Shown here piece after piece: positions 1-8,621 of a DNA stretch of 64,000 nt. The notes beneath the pieces are model-generated. The model was not told where the DNA came from and did no database searches. It worked only from the letters and a program-made list of their open reading frames with translations. The position numbers and the translations under genes were made by a program. This DNA is from Muribaculaceae bacterium (GTDB taxonomy: Bacteria; Bacteroidota; Bacteroidia; Bacteroidales; Muribaculaceae): the NCBI GenBank assembly GCA_009775365.1, contig VSPM01000003.1:1-64000 (forward strand), in the 5' to 3' direction. Within the stretch, counting starts at the first letter, position 1. The number at the start of each line of letters is the position of its first letter.

Positions 1-113
1 TGGAAATTTACCCGATTCTCAACAAACCGGGTAAGGGAAAATATGTCTTTATTTTTATCTTAAATGAAAGAGCCGTGCACACGTTGTTTAATATTGTGAA
101 AGAAAGAAGATAG
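1..113 (+). CDS. C-terminal end of an unidentified protein (5' part outside window)
   Basis: A frame that opens at base 3 runs without a stop for 36 codons and ends with TAG at 111-113. The peptide is basic near its end (VKERR) and contains GKGKYVF. I do not recognise a family from so short a piece. A strong hairpin terminator follows about 50 bases later, which supports this being the true end of a plus-strand gene. Confidence 0.55.
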   Translation, partial: EIYPILNKPGKGKYVFIFILNERAVHTLFNIVKERR

Positions 114-161
114 ATTTTTGTTCATTAAGTTTAAGTAACAGAGGTTTCGACTTCTGCTAAC

Positions 162-193
162 AAAAGAGGCCACTCGCGAGAGCGGCCTCTTTT
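162..193. terminator. Rho-independent terminator, probably bidirectional
   Basis: A 10-base stem AAAAGAGGCC (162-171) pairs with GGCCTCTTTT (184-193) around a 12-base loop that contains the small palindrome CTCGCGAG. A T-run closes the plus side and an A-run opens it, so it can stop the plus-strand gene ending at 113 and also transcripts from the LptF/G gene on the minus strand. Confidence 0.85.
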
Positions 194-292
194 ATTAGCT
201 TTAGAACTTTCCTTAAAAATTTAAATCCACCCTACTTTTTGCGGCCTACTATTACGGCAACAACTATAATCATGAAAGCACTCCGGGGGTTA

Positions 293-2296
293 TCATGAAG
301 CCTCCCCATCGCTCTCTTTGAGTATTTTCACGATAGAATCGCTGACCCCCGCCACCTTGCGCAACTCTTCTTTAAGATTGCTTTGCGCCTTTATGCCAAT
401 AAGATAGACGGGCAAGCCGAACGGAAATAACCATTTGCATACCTCTCCAAACCATCTTCTCACTCCGGGATGATAAAACCATAGTTTACGAATCACCGGA
501 TAGTCAACAAGTTTATTGACCGCAAGAGAATTGCGACAGTCGCTCATATATTCCACATCCCCCTCAAGCTCCTCTGCAATAGCAGAAATCTCCCGGGAGT
601 CATAGCCGTTGCGCCAATAATCCTTATAACTCTGACGCTTGCCATATCTCTCACAGAAAGCCAGGCATCGCTCCCGTAGAGCATCAAGACGCTCGATTGC
701 CTCCTGCTCGGAAATATCATTGATGATAACTTCCTTATATGCCACACTGCGTTCCGGCTTCCTTCCGAGGATTTTTCGGAAAAAGGCTTTATAACGGTCA
801 CTGTCGAACACAGCTGAATCATTCATTGCCTTGTAAGTGACATATACGCCCAACGGAGCCAGAATAAATGTCGACAGCCATATACCTATCCACACAGGCC
901 AACGCCCGTCGCGCGCCATCTTATAGCCGGTGTTGTCTATAATATAATAAAACAGGAACAACAGCACAGAAATGACAAGAGGCGTGCCAAGACCACCTTT
1001 TCGGATAATGGCCCCCAGCGGAGCGCCTATGAAAAAGAATATCAGGCATGCCACCGACAGGGTGTATTTCTTTATAAGCTCAATCTCGTGCCTGCGCATA
1101 ATTCTTTTCTCATCGCTCACTGTCATCGACTTAAACTGATATTCGGCCACGGTGCGCTTTGAGATGTCGAGCGCCGACTCAAACACCCTTCCCCTTTGCG
1201 AAACGTCGACAGCCAATATCAATGAATCGACATTTATCGGCTGATATGTATTCACACTGTCAGCCTCTCCCACGCTTAAAGAGCCGGTCTTGCCTCCCCC
1301 GGCATGTCCATCCGGATTTCTCACTCCTGAACTACGATTCACAGAGCCTGCCTCGTTCATATTGAATGAAGACCTGCCTGAATTCCTATCCCGCAGCAAA
1401 GGGAAGGCGGTGTGTCGCAGATCCTCGGCATATACCGCCCCGGTTGAGTCAAGTCGCAAGCCCACAGAGTCGATAGTGTGGCGCAGCTCCGACACATTCT
1501 TACCCACGTATTGATTTCGCATACCCCCCTCGTCGAGCCTGTTGAAATTCGCATCAAAAGGGATGAGCACCTCTTTGTCGGCAAACTCTTCACGCCTGAA
1601 CGGCACATTGCGGTCAAGGCTTCTCTGCTCCCTGAGATTTTCAAACTGCTCTCCATTGAAAAGATGCAGATAAAGATAGCGCATATCTCCTGTGAAAGCC
1701 AGACGTCCGGAGTCGGCCATGAGAATCGTGGAGTTGTCGCCGCCATGGCTCACATCGTATATCATAACATTGTAGAGCATTCCGGTTTCTCGGTCTTTAT
1801 GCTTCACAAAAAGATTATAGCCGGGAATCTGGTCATAGAACACCCCTTCGGGAATCTCTACTTCAGGCGACTTCTGACGCATGGAGAAAAGCAGCGTCCA
1901 CATCTTGACCTGCGCGGGAGGGAGCACATTATTCTGAAAAAAGAACGCCCCCACCGACACTATCGAAATCAGCACTATCAACGGGCGCATGGCATGAAGA
2001 AGAGAAATTCCTGAAGCCTTCATGGCCGTCAGCTCGAATTTTTCGCCGAAATTTCCAAACGTCATCAGGCTTGCAAGCAGAATAGCGAGCGGAAGTGCCA
2101 TAGGCACCATGCTGACTGCGGCGTAGAAAAAAAGCTCTGCTATCAGAGACACGGAAAGCCCCTTCCCCACAAGGTCGTCGATATATTTCCATAAGAACTG
2201 CATCAGCACGATAAACAGCACAATGAAGAAAGTCATCGCGAAAAGAGGAAGAAAACTTTTCAATATAAACAGATAAAGACGCTTTACTATTCTCAT
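293..2296 (-). CDS. LptF/LptG-family lipopolysaccharide export permease
   Basis: Inner-membrane permease of the Lpt system, which with the ATPase LptB extracts LPS and hands it to the periplasmic bridge. About 667 aa from the chosen start MRIVKRLYLF. N-terminal membrane segments begin at about residue 12, a periplasmic domain follows, a second membrane group lies around 'LIFFFIGAPLGAIIRKG', and a long cytoplasmic tail ends the protein, as in the single fused-type permeases of Bacteroidota. The frame is open 45 codons further upstream to 2431, but family members start at the MRIVKRLY-like segment directly before the first membrane helix. A low-complexity Gly/Ser/Asn stretch (about residues 305-370) interrupts the periplasmic domain and looks lineage-specific. 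It is divergent from pta. Family call firm; LptF versus LptG cannot be decided. Confidence 0.88.
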   Translation of the reverse strand: MRIVKRLYLFILKSFLPLFAMTFFIVLFIVLMQFLWKYIDDLVGKGLSVSLIAELFFYAAVSMVPMALPLAILLASLMTFGNFGEKFELTAMKASGISLLHAMRPLIVLISIVSVGAFFFQNNVLPPAQVKMWTLLFSMRQKSPEVEIPEGVFYDQIPGYNLFVKHKDRETGMLYNVMIYDVSHGGDNSTILMADSGRLAFTGDMRYLYLHLFNGEQFENLREQRSLDRNVPFRREEFADKEVLIPFDANFNRLDEGGMRNQYVGKNVSELRHTIDSVGLRLDSTGAVYAEDLRHTAFPLLRDRNSGRSSFNMNEAGSVNRSSGVRNPDGHAGGGKTGSLSVGEADSVNTYQPINVDSLILAVDVSQRGRVFESALDISKRTVAEYQFKSMTVSDEKRIMRRHEIELIKKYTLSVACLIFFFIGAPLGAIIRKGGLGTPLVISVLLFLFYYIIDNTGYKMARDGRWPVWIGIWLSTFILAPLGVYVTYKAMNDSAVFDSDRYKAFFRKILGRKPERSVAYKEVIINDISEQEAIERLDALRERCLAFCERYGKRQSYKDYWRNGYDSREISAIAEELEGDVEYMSDCRNSLAVNKLVDYPVIRKLWFYHPGVRRWFGEVCKWLFPFGLPVYLIGIKAQSNLKEELRKVAGVSDSIVKILKESDGEAS

Positions 2297-2619
2297 CTTT
2301 TGTTGTTGTTCCGGGCGGCAATTGCCGATATAAATAATTTCAAGCCGTAAAATTACAAAAATTATATCGTCTAACAGGAACAAGGCTTTAAAAAAACGCG
2401 GCTGAACGATTCTGCCTGAGTTTTTCAACATGGTTTTCTTTCAATTTTAAACCACGAGAGGTTAATTTTATCCCCTCGAAGAATAAAAAAACAACATTAT
2501 GAACCCTCTATTGAAAATGTTTTCGTAACTTTGCATTGACCTTATCCCACCGATGCCGAAATTGGCGCGGATCGGCCCTGATACATGTATAAATTCACCA
2601 AATAATAACCCCAATAGTT
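2297..2619. other. Divergent intergenic region between lptF/G and pta
   Basis: 323 bases with no convincing gene. It holds the start region of the minus-strand permease, whose reading frame stays open to 2431 and may be read as a longer N terminus, and the pta promoter at 2526. No tRNA or riboswitch fold was recognised. Confidence 0.6.
2526..2533 (+). promoter_or_regulatory. Bacteroidota -7 promoter element for pta-ackA
   Basis: TAACTTTG matches the Bacteroidota -7 consensus TAnnTTTG. A TTG lies at 2511-2513 but is closer than usual for a -33 element. The predicted leader to the pta ATG is about 80 bases. Confidence 0.6.
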
Positions 2620-3633
2620 ATGACTTTATTCGAAAGGCTTACAAAGAAGGCACAGGAACATCCCCAGCGCCTTGTGCTCCCGGAATCGAAAGAACCCCGC
2701 ACTCTTAAAGCAGCAGAAAGAATTCTTGCAGATAAAATTGCAAACATCATCTTCCTTGGTAATAAAGAGGGTATTCTTGCAGAGGCAGAAAAACTCGGCC
2801 TCTCCCACATAGCCGAAGCTGAATTTCACAACCCCGACGACACCACATTCACTGAAAAATATGCAGAACTCTTCTGCGAGCTCCGCAAAAAGAAGGGCGT
2901 CACTCTCGAAGATGCCCGCTACACAGTGAAGAACCCGCTTTATCTCGGATGCCTTCTCATCAAGGCAGGCGATGCCGACGCCATGGTGGCAGGGGCTCTC
3001 AGCCCGACATCAAGCGTGCTTCGCGCCGCATTTCAGGTGCTGAAGACCAAGCCCGGAATCTCTGTAGTGAGCGGCGCGTTCATCATGCTTCTCCCCGACA
3101 ACTGCATCTACGGAGAAGACCATATGCTCGTGTTTGCAGACTGTGCCGTTGTGCCCGACCCAACAAAAGAGGAACTCGCTCAGATTGCTATCGCCACTGC
3201 AAAGACCACAAAAGACATCGCCGGCCTCGACCCCGTGGTTGCAATGCTCAGTTTCTCAACAAGAGGCTCTGCAAGCCACGAGAAAGTTGACAAAGTGCGT
3301 GAGGCAACCGAACTCGCAAAACAGATGGACCCCACCCTCAAAATCGACGGCGAGCTCCAGAGCGACGCAGCTATCGTGCCTTCTGTTGGTGAGCTAAAGG
3401 CTCCGGACAGCAAAGTGGCCGGCCATGCCAACACCTTGGTTTTCCCATCGCTTGAGACAGGCAACATTGCCTACAAACTTGTGCAGCGCATTTCAGGCGC
3501 CGGCGCGGTAGGCCCCATCCTTCAAGGTCTCGCAGCTCCTGTCAACGACCTGTCGCGCGGAGCTACAGTTGACGACATTGTCAACACAATCATTGTGACC
3601 TGCAACCAAGCAATCGGCGATAAAAACCTTTAA
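2620..3633 (+). CDS. pta: Phosphate acetyltransferase
   Basis: Converts acetyl-CoA and phosphate to acetyl phosphate, the first step of the acetate-forming, ATP-yielding branch. At 337 aa it is the short form holding only the catalytic PTA_PTB domain, without the regulatory N-terminal domains of the long E. coli type. The start MTLFERLTKKAQ and the segment LVLPESKEPRTLKAAE are typical of the family, as is the C-terminal GPILQGLAAPVNDLSRGA. The next gene, ackA, begins 11 bases after the stop, forming the classical pta-ackA pair. A TAnnTTTG promoter sits upstream. Confidence 0.96.
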   Translation: MTLFERLTKKAQEHPQRLVLPESKEPRTLKAAERILADKIANIIFLGNKEGILAEAEKLGLSHIAEAEFHNPDDTTFTEKYAELFCELRKKKGVTLEDARYTVKNPLYLGCLLIKAGDADAMVAGALSPTSSVLRAAFQVLKTKPGISVVSGAFIMLLPDNCIYGEDHMLVFADCAVVPDPTKEELAQIAIATAKTTKDIAGLDPVVAMLSFSTRGSASHEKVDKVREATELAKQMDPTLKIDGELQSDAAIVPSVGELKAPDSKVAGHANTLVFPSLETGNIAYKLVQRISGAGAVGPILQGLAAPVNDLSRGATVDDIVNTIIVTCNQAIGDKNL

Positions 3634-3644
3634 TAAATATAGAT

Positions 3645-4850
3645 ATGAAAATCCTTGTGCTCAACTGCGGAAGCAGCAGCGTGAAATATAAACTCATTGA
3701 CTCCGACTCTAAGAAAGTGCTCGCCGAAGGCGGCGTAGAAAAGATCGGTCTCCCCGACTCTTTTCTTAAATTCAAACGCCCCGACGGCTCCAAGGAGACT
3801 CTCACTATAGAGATGCCCTCAGCAAAAGAGGCCGTGAAGAATGTGCTCGACATCCTCACCGACCCCAAAGAGGGCGTAATCAAGAGCCTCAACGAAATCG
3901 ACGCCGTTGGCCACCGCGTGGTTCACGGCATGGAATGGTTCAACAAATCTGTGCTCATCACTCCCGAAGTTATCGAGAAAGTGAAAGAGTGCTATTCAGT
4001 AGCCCCGCTCCACAACCCCGCCAACGTCACTGGCATTGAGGCTGTATCTGCAATCATACCCGACGTGCCCCAGGTGGCTGTGTTCGACACTGCATTCCAT
4101 CAGACCATGCCTGCCAAGGCGTTCATGTATGCCCTTCCTTATGAGGCTTATGAGAAATACGGGGTGCGTCGTTACGGCTTCCACGGCACAAGCCATCGCT
4201 ACGTTTCTGCCCGCGCTTGCGAATTCCTCGGCCTTCCCTACGAGAAACAGCGCATCATCACTTGCCACATCGGCAACGGCGCCAGCATCACTGCCATCAA
4301 AGACGGCAAGAGCGTAGACACCTCAATGGGCCTCACTCCTACAGAGGGTCTTATGATGGGCACACGCGTCGGAGACGTAGACCCGGGTGCCATTGTATAC
4401 ATGATGGAGCGCGAGGGCCTTGACGCTGCCGGCGTAAGCAAACTCATCAACAAGCGAAGCGGCGTGGCCGGTGTGTCTGAAATTTCAAGCGACATGCGCG
4501 ACATCGAGGATGCGATAGAGCGTGGCGAAGAGAAGGCAATCCTTGCTCTCGACATGTATGAATATCGCATTCTCAAATATATCGGCGCATATGCTGCGGT
4601 GTTGGGAGGCGTAGACGTAATCGTCTTCACAGGCGGCGTCGGCGAGAACCAGACATCCACAAGAGCGAAAATTTGCGAGCAGCTCGCTTTCATGGGCGTG
4701 ACTTTCAATGCAGAAGCCAACAAAGTGCGCGGCGAGGAAATCGAAATCTCAGGTGCGGATTCCAAGACACATGTGGTTGTGATTCCCACAGATGAGGAAC
4801 TTATGATTGCTGAAGACACTTCCGCAATTGTAAAAGAGCTTCGCAAGTAA
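3645..4850 (+). CDS. ackA: Acetate kinase
   Basis: Transfers phosphate from acetyl phosphate to ADP, giving acetate and ATP; cytoplasmic partner of the upstream pta product. The 401-aa length is normal for the family. The ASKHA-fold signature at the N terminus (ILVLNCGSSSVKYKL), the HRVVHGME motif, the FHGTSHRYV segment and the ATP-site segment VFTGGVGENQ are all present. Translation begins 11 bases after pta and the pair ends at a strong hairpin terminator (4891-4929). Confidence 0.97.
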   Translation: MKILVLNCGSSSVKYKLIDSDSKKVLAEGGVEKIGLPDSFLKFKRPDGSKETLTIEMPSAKEAVKNVLDILTDPKEGVIKSLNEIDAVGHRVVHGMEWFNKSVLITPEVIEKVKECYSVAPLHNPANVTGIEAVSAIIPDVPQVAVFDTAFHQTMPAKAFMYALPYEAYEKYGVRRYGFHGTSHRYVSARACEFLGLPYEKQRIITCHIGNGASITAIKDGKSVDTSMGLTPTEGLMMGTRVGDVDPGAIVYMMEREGLDAAGVSKLINKRSGVAGVSEISSDMRDIEDAIERGEEKAILALDMYEYRILKYIGAYAAVLGGVDVIVFTGGVGENQTSTRAKICEQLAFMGVTFNAEANKVRGEEIEISGADSKTHVVVIPTDEELMIAEDTSAIVKELRK

Positions 4851-4890
4851 CCTGCTGCACAGCACACTTATTCAAGTCTTGACAATAAGA

Positions 4891-4929
4891 AGCCGTGTCT
4901 GAACGTTTTATTTCAGACACGGCTTTTTT
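4891..4929 (+). terminator. Rho-independent terminator of pta-ackA
   Basis: A perfect 13-base stem, AGCCGTGTCTGAA (4891-4903) with TTCAGACACGGCT (4912-4924), is followed by TTTTTT. It lies 41 bases after the ackA stop. Confidence 0.9.
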
Positions 4930-4983
4930 CATATCTGAAAATCCGTGTGCATGATTTAATAAATTCTATCAAGGTAATACGAT

Positions 4984-5850
4984 ATGCTTGATTTTGTGAC
5001 ATGGAACGCCGACCCCATACTTTTCAGCCTGGGGCCTATTTCTGTGAGATGGTACGGACTGGCTTTTGCCATAGGGTTCATTATCGGCTACAATATTGTG
5101 GCAAAAATGTTTAAACATGAAGGAGCCCCGGAAAAATGGCTTGGCATCCTGCTTGCCTACGTAGTTGTGGCCACAATCGTGGGCGCAAGGCTCGGTCATG
5201 TGTTCTTCTATGAATGGGATTTCTATTCGCAACACCCGGCTGAGATTTTAAAGATATATAATGGCGGACTGGCGTCTCACGGCGGAACTATTGCCATTAT
5301 CATCGCCGTGTTCCTTTTCTCCCGGATTGTGACAAAGAAGCCAGCTTCATGGACATTCGACAAACTCGTGATTCCTATCGCGCTTGTAGGCGGCCTCATA
5401 CGCCTCGGCAACCTCATGAACAGTGAGATATATGGCGGCCCTACTGATCTTCCCTGGGGATTCATATTCCTAAGGGCTGGAGAAACAATGCCAAAACACC
5501 CCACACAAATTTACGAAGCATTGTGCTATTTCATTCTCTTCGGAATCCTGATGTGGATGTACTGGAAAAAAAATGCAGAAGAGAGGCCATATCTCATCAT
5601 GGGAGTGTTCCTCATTGGCATATTCCTTCCCAGATTTGTCATAGAATACGTAAAAAATGTGCAAGTTGAATCCGAATATCAGATGATTGCCCAATACGGA
5701 ATCAACATGGGCCAGTTGTTGAGCATACCCTTCATTCTGCTTGGCGTAGGCCTTGTGATATGGGCCATGTCTCGTCCGCGCCAGCACTGGACATTCCCGA
5801 ATAAATTCGCGGAAGAACTCGAAACCCGTCATAAGCCTTACAAACGTTAA
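4984..5850 (+). CDS. lgt: Prolipoprotein diacylglyceryl transferase
   Basis: Inner-membrane enzyme that moves diacylglycerol from phosphatidylglycerol to the lipobox cysteine of prolipoproteins, the first step of lipoprotein maturation. 288 aa with several membrane helices. The Lgt signature is readable as GGLIRLGNLMNSEIYG, and the conserved segments WYGLAFAIGF, GGLASHGG and HPTQIYEAL are present. The window holds several lipoprotein substrates (52.9, 54.4 and 61.4 kb, and SusD). It has its own terminators on both sides, so it is probably monocistronic. No clear promoter was found in the 55 bases before it. Confidence 0.95.
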   Translation: MLDFVTWNADPILFSLGPISVRWYGLAFAIGFIIGYNIVAKMFKHEGAPEKWLGILLAYVVVATIVGARLGHVFFYEWDFYSQHPAEILKIYNGGLASHGGTIAIIIAVFLFSRIVTKKPASWTFDKLVIPIALVGGLIRLGNLMNSEIYGGPTDLPWGFIFLRAGETMPKHPTQIYEALCYFILFGILMWMYWKKNAEERPYLIMGVFLIGIFLPRFVIEYVKNVQVESEYQMIAQYGINMGQLLSIPFILLGVGLVIWAMSRPRQHWTFPNKFAEELETRHKPYKR

Positions 5851-5881
5851 GACAGCAACACAGCATAAACATAAGCATCAT

Positions 5882-5925
5882 ATGACATAAAAGGAGAAGC
5901 ACCGGTGCTTCTCCTTTTATGTCAT
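5882..5925. terminator. 44-bp perfect palindrome, bidirectional terminator between lgt and sufS
   Basis: Two 22-base arms, 5882-5903 and 5904-5925, are exact reverse complements with no spacer. The stem contains AAAAGGAGAAGCACC and ends in T-rich (plus strand) or A-rich runs, so it can act on lgt transcripts and on the oppositely oriented suf operon. Confidence 0.8.
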
Positions 5926-5999
5926 GTGATGCTTTGTATGCGATTTTTATATGCTTCGAGTGTAAGCAGCGTTATGAACTCCAAGACTTCACGCTATTG

Positions 6000-7220
6000 T
6001 TATTCGAGGATGGCGGCGGCTCTTGTCAGAGCTTTGAGGAAAGCGTCGGCTTCGGCAAATGTGTTATACACCGCGAACGAGGCGCGAACCGTGCCCGGAA
6101 TTCCAAGCCGATCCATCAACGGCATGGCGCAGTGATGCCCTGTGCGCACCTCCACGCCCTGCTTGTCGAGCAGAAGACCCAAATCATAGGGATGGCTGTT
6201 TCCTGCCAAAAATGATATCACAGCGCCCTTGCCTGGAGAGGTGCCGAATATGCGGATACCCGGAATCTTTTGCATACGCTCCTGCGTGTATTCCAGCAGG
6301 GCATGCTCATGAGCGGCAATGCGCTCCATGCCGATCTCCTCTATGAAGTCTATTGCCTTTGAAAAAGCGGCTATCCCGACAAAATCAGGTGTGCCGGCTT
6401 CAAATTTGAATGGAAGGTCGGCGAAAGTTGTATGCTCGAAAGTCACTTTCCCTATCATCTCCCCGCCTCCCTGATAAGGAGGCATCTCTTCAAGAAGTTT
6501 TTTCCTGCCGTAAAGCACCCCGATGCCTGTAGGGCCATACATCTTATGAGATGAGAACACATAGAAATCGCAATCTATGTCTTTCATGTCGATTTTAATA
6601 TGCGGCGAGGCCTGAGCCCCATCGATTAAAACGGGCACACCCTTGGAATGCGCATAGGCGGTCATCTCTTTCACAGGATTGACAGTGCCGAGCACATTGC
6701 TTACATGGCAGAATGAAGCCATGACCGTGCGCTCATTGAAAAGGCTTTTAAAATGCTCCAGGTCAAGTTCGCCTCGCTCGTTGATGTCTGCCACCCTTAT
6801 CACAATGCCCGCACGCTCACGAAGCAACTGCCATGGCACTATGTTGGAATGATGCTCCATCACAGTGAGAATCACCTCATCTCCCTCTTTGAAACGGGAG
6901 CCGAACGATGCCGCCACAAGATTAATTCCCTCGGTAGTGCCACGGGTGAAAACAACCTCCTCTATAGAATCGGCATTTATATAGTTCCTCAGTTTCTCGC
7001 GGCATTTTTCCTGCAGGTCAGTCATCTCCTGCGACAGAGTGTGTACGCCACGATGCACATTCGCCTTGCTGTGGGTGTAGATGCGTTGAATCTCATCCAC
7101 CACACTCGCAGGAGTCTGCGAAGTGGCCGTGTTGTCAAAATAAACCAATGGCTTGCCGGCCACCTCTCTTGAAAGAATCGGGAATTCCTTTCTTATTTTT
7201 TCTATATCAATATTTTCCAT
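6000..7220 (-). CDS. sufS: Cysteine desulfurase SufS
   Basis: PLP enzyme that takes sulfur from cysteine and passes it to the SUF iron-sulfur assembly complex. The PLP lysine is in the SSHKMYGPTG segment and the persulfide-carrying cysteine in RTGHHCAMPL, as in group II desulfurases. The frame continues upstream to a TTG at 7244, but the ATG at 7220 (MENIDIEKIRKEFP) gives the usual N terminus and has a purine-rich GAGGAAA about 12 bases before it. It is the last gene of the cvpA-sufC-sufD-sufS operon, 24 bases after sufD. Confidence 0.93.
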   Translation of the reverse strand: MENIDIEKIRKEFPILSREVAGKPLVYFDNTATSQTPASVVDEIQRIYTHSKANVHRGVHTLSQEMTDLQEKCREKLRNYINADSIEEVVFTRGTTEGINLVAASFGSRFKEGDEVILTVMEHHSNIVPWQLLRERAGIVIRVADINERGELDLEHFKSLFNERTVMASFCHVSNVLGTVNPVKEMTAYAHSKGVPVLIDGAQASPHIKIDMKDIDCDFYVFSSHKMYGPTGIGVLYGRKKLLEEMPPYQGGGEMIGKVTFEHTTFADLPFKFEAGTPDFVGIAAFSKAIDFIEEIGMERIAAHEHALLEYTQERMQKIPGIRIFGTSPGKGAVISFLAGNSHPYDLGLLLDKQGVEVRTGHHCAMPLMDRLGIPGTVRASFAVYNTFAEADAFLKALTRAAAILE

Positions 7221-7244
7221 AGCAGTGATAGTTTCCTCATTCAA

Positions 7245-8603
7245 TCAATCCGCGTTACCTGAGCATGAAGCCTTGCACGAGGCGCAATTGGCTTCTCCTC
7301 CGGCAAATCTGCGCTCCACAAGCATCTGAAGCCTCTCTTTAAGCCACGGCAGCCTCACGCCGTCGATCACATCAGCCATGAAAGCCTGCTTTAGAAGCAG
7401 CTTGGCAGTCTCTTCCGGGATTCCTCGGGTCTGCATATAGAACACCTGCATCTCGTCGAGCTGACCGATAGCAGTGCCGTGGCTGCACTTCACATCATCG
7501 TCATAAATCTCAAGCTGAGGTTTTGAGAACATTCTCGCCCTGTCAGACCCCACGATGTTGCGGTTGCTCTGATAAGCCTCGGTCTTGTCAGCGCCCGGCT
7601 TCACATAAATCAATCCTGCGAACGCGCCGACTGCCTCGTCGTCTACCACATATTTGAACAGCTCGTCAGTGTGGCAATCGCCGGCTATATGGTCAATACG
7701 GGAATACGAGTCAAGATGGCGCGAATAGTCCTCTATGCCCATTCCGAGGAGTTTCAGATCGGCATGGCTGCCCTCCAGGCGGCAATAGTATTCATTGCGG
7801 GTGTCGCCGTTATATAGAGTGATTCCATCGATGAGCACATGGCTTCCCTCCTCCTGACGGAGATATAGCGACGACAGTCGCGAAGTCTTCTCGGTTGACT
7901 CCTCAAGATCGTAATAATCGAGAACTGCATCGCGTCCCACCCACATCTCGATGGTCTGCAGCGACAGGAATTGCAAATCGGGATTCTGTGTGTGGTCGCA
8001 GGCAAGAATCCTTGCTTCCGCACCCTCCTCCAAAATCACGAGCATTCTTCTCACCGCCATGAGCGGCATATCGTTCTGGAGTATGTTTACAATCTGCAGA
8101 GGCTTCTCCACCTTCACCCCCCTTTTCACCCACACCGCTATTCCATCCTGGGCAAGCAACGTGTCGAGAGCTACAATCGGATTGCCGATCTCGGCACACT
8201 TCCCATAATATTCTTTTGCCACATCCGGGTGCTCCAAACAGAACTTGCGAAGGCTCCCCACATACACACCCTCCGGAAGACCCTCGCGGGCGTTCTCCCT
8301 TTCAGCATATATATCATTTACCAGCATGAAGAGAGCAGTGGAAAGACTCGGCACCCCGCAATGGAACGTGGCAGCGGGATTCACGTCTATGTTCACCCTG
8401 GCTATATTCACTCCATAGTCAGGAGCAAGCATAGATGCAAGGTCGGTGGTTTCATAATTTTCAGAACCTTTTGCCGGCAGTGCGACATTTTCAAGAGTCT
8501 CCAGCGCCTTGCCTCTCAAATCGTTCATTGCAGGGGCGCTGTTGGAGTTCACAAGATTTCCATGCGAGCGATAAAGGTCGATATATTGTTTCAATGCGTC
8601 CAT
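7245..8603 (-). CDS. sufD: Fe-S cluster assembly protein SufD
   Basis: Component of the SufBCD scaffold; known to pair with SufB and SufC. 452 aa with the right-handed beta-helix core typical of the SufBD family; the conserved segment DDDVKCSHGTAIGQLDE and the C-terminal helical MADVID region are visible. The protein ends in a cysteine-rich tail (CASCKASC) that could bind metal, though that is inference. The start ATG at 8603 is 18 bases after sufC. The companion sufB is not in this operon (see findings). SufD rather than SufB is favoured by length and by the N-terminal region (FHCGVPSLSTALFMLVNDIY). Confidence 0.9.
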   Translation of the reverse strand: MDALKQYIDLYRSHGNLVNSNSAPAMNDLRGKALETLENVALPAKGSENYETTDLASMLAPDYGVNIARVNIDVNPAATFHCGVPSLSTALFMLVNDIYAERENAREGLPEGVYVGSLRKFCLEHPDVAKEYYGKCAEIGNPIVALDTLLAQDGIAVWVKRGVKVEKPLQIVNILQNDMPLMAVRRMLVILEEGAEARILACDHTQNPDLQFLSLQTIEMWVGRDAVLDYYDLEESTEKTSRLSSLYLRQEEGSHVLIDGITLYNGDTRNEYYCRLEGSHADLKLLGMGIEDYSRHLDSYSRIDHIAGDCHTDELFKYVVDDEAVGAFAGLIYVKPGADKTEAYQSNRNIVGSDRARMFSKPQLEIYDDDVKCSHGTAIGQLDEMQVFYMQTRGIPEETAKLLLKQAFMADVIDGVRLPWLKERLQMLVERRFAGGEANCASCKASCSGNAD

Positions 8604-8621
8604 CGTGTCCGTGTGGTTATA

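Noticed and set aside
94..100. TTGTGAA as a half of a Rex operator
   Set aside because: The second half TTCACAA is not present at the required spacing and the motif lies inside the coding end of the first gene.
2297..2431. Longer LptF/G start at 2431
   Set aside because: The extra 45 residues are not family-like, and the family N terminus matches the Met at 2296.
7221..7244. TTG start of sufS at 7244
   Set aside because: The ATG at 7220 gives the normal SufS N terminus and has a purine-rich site before it.
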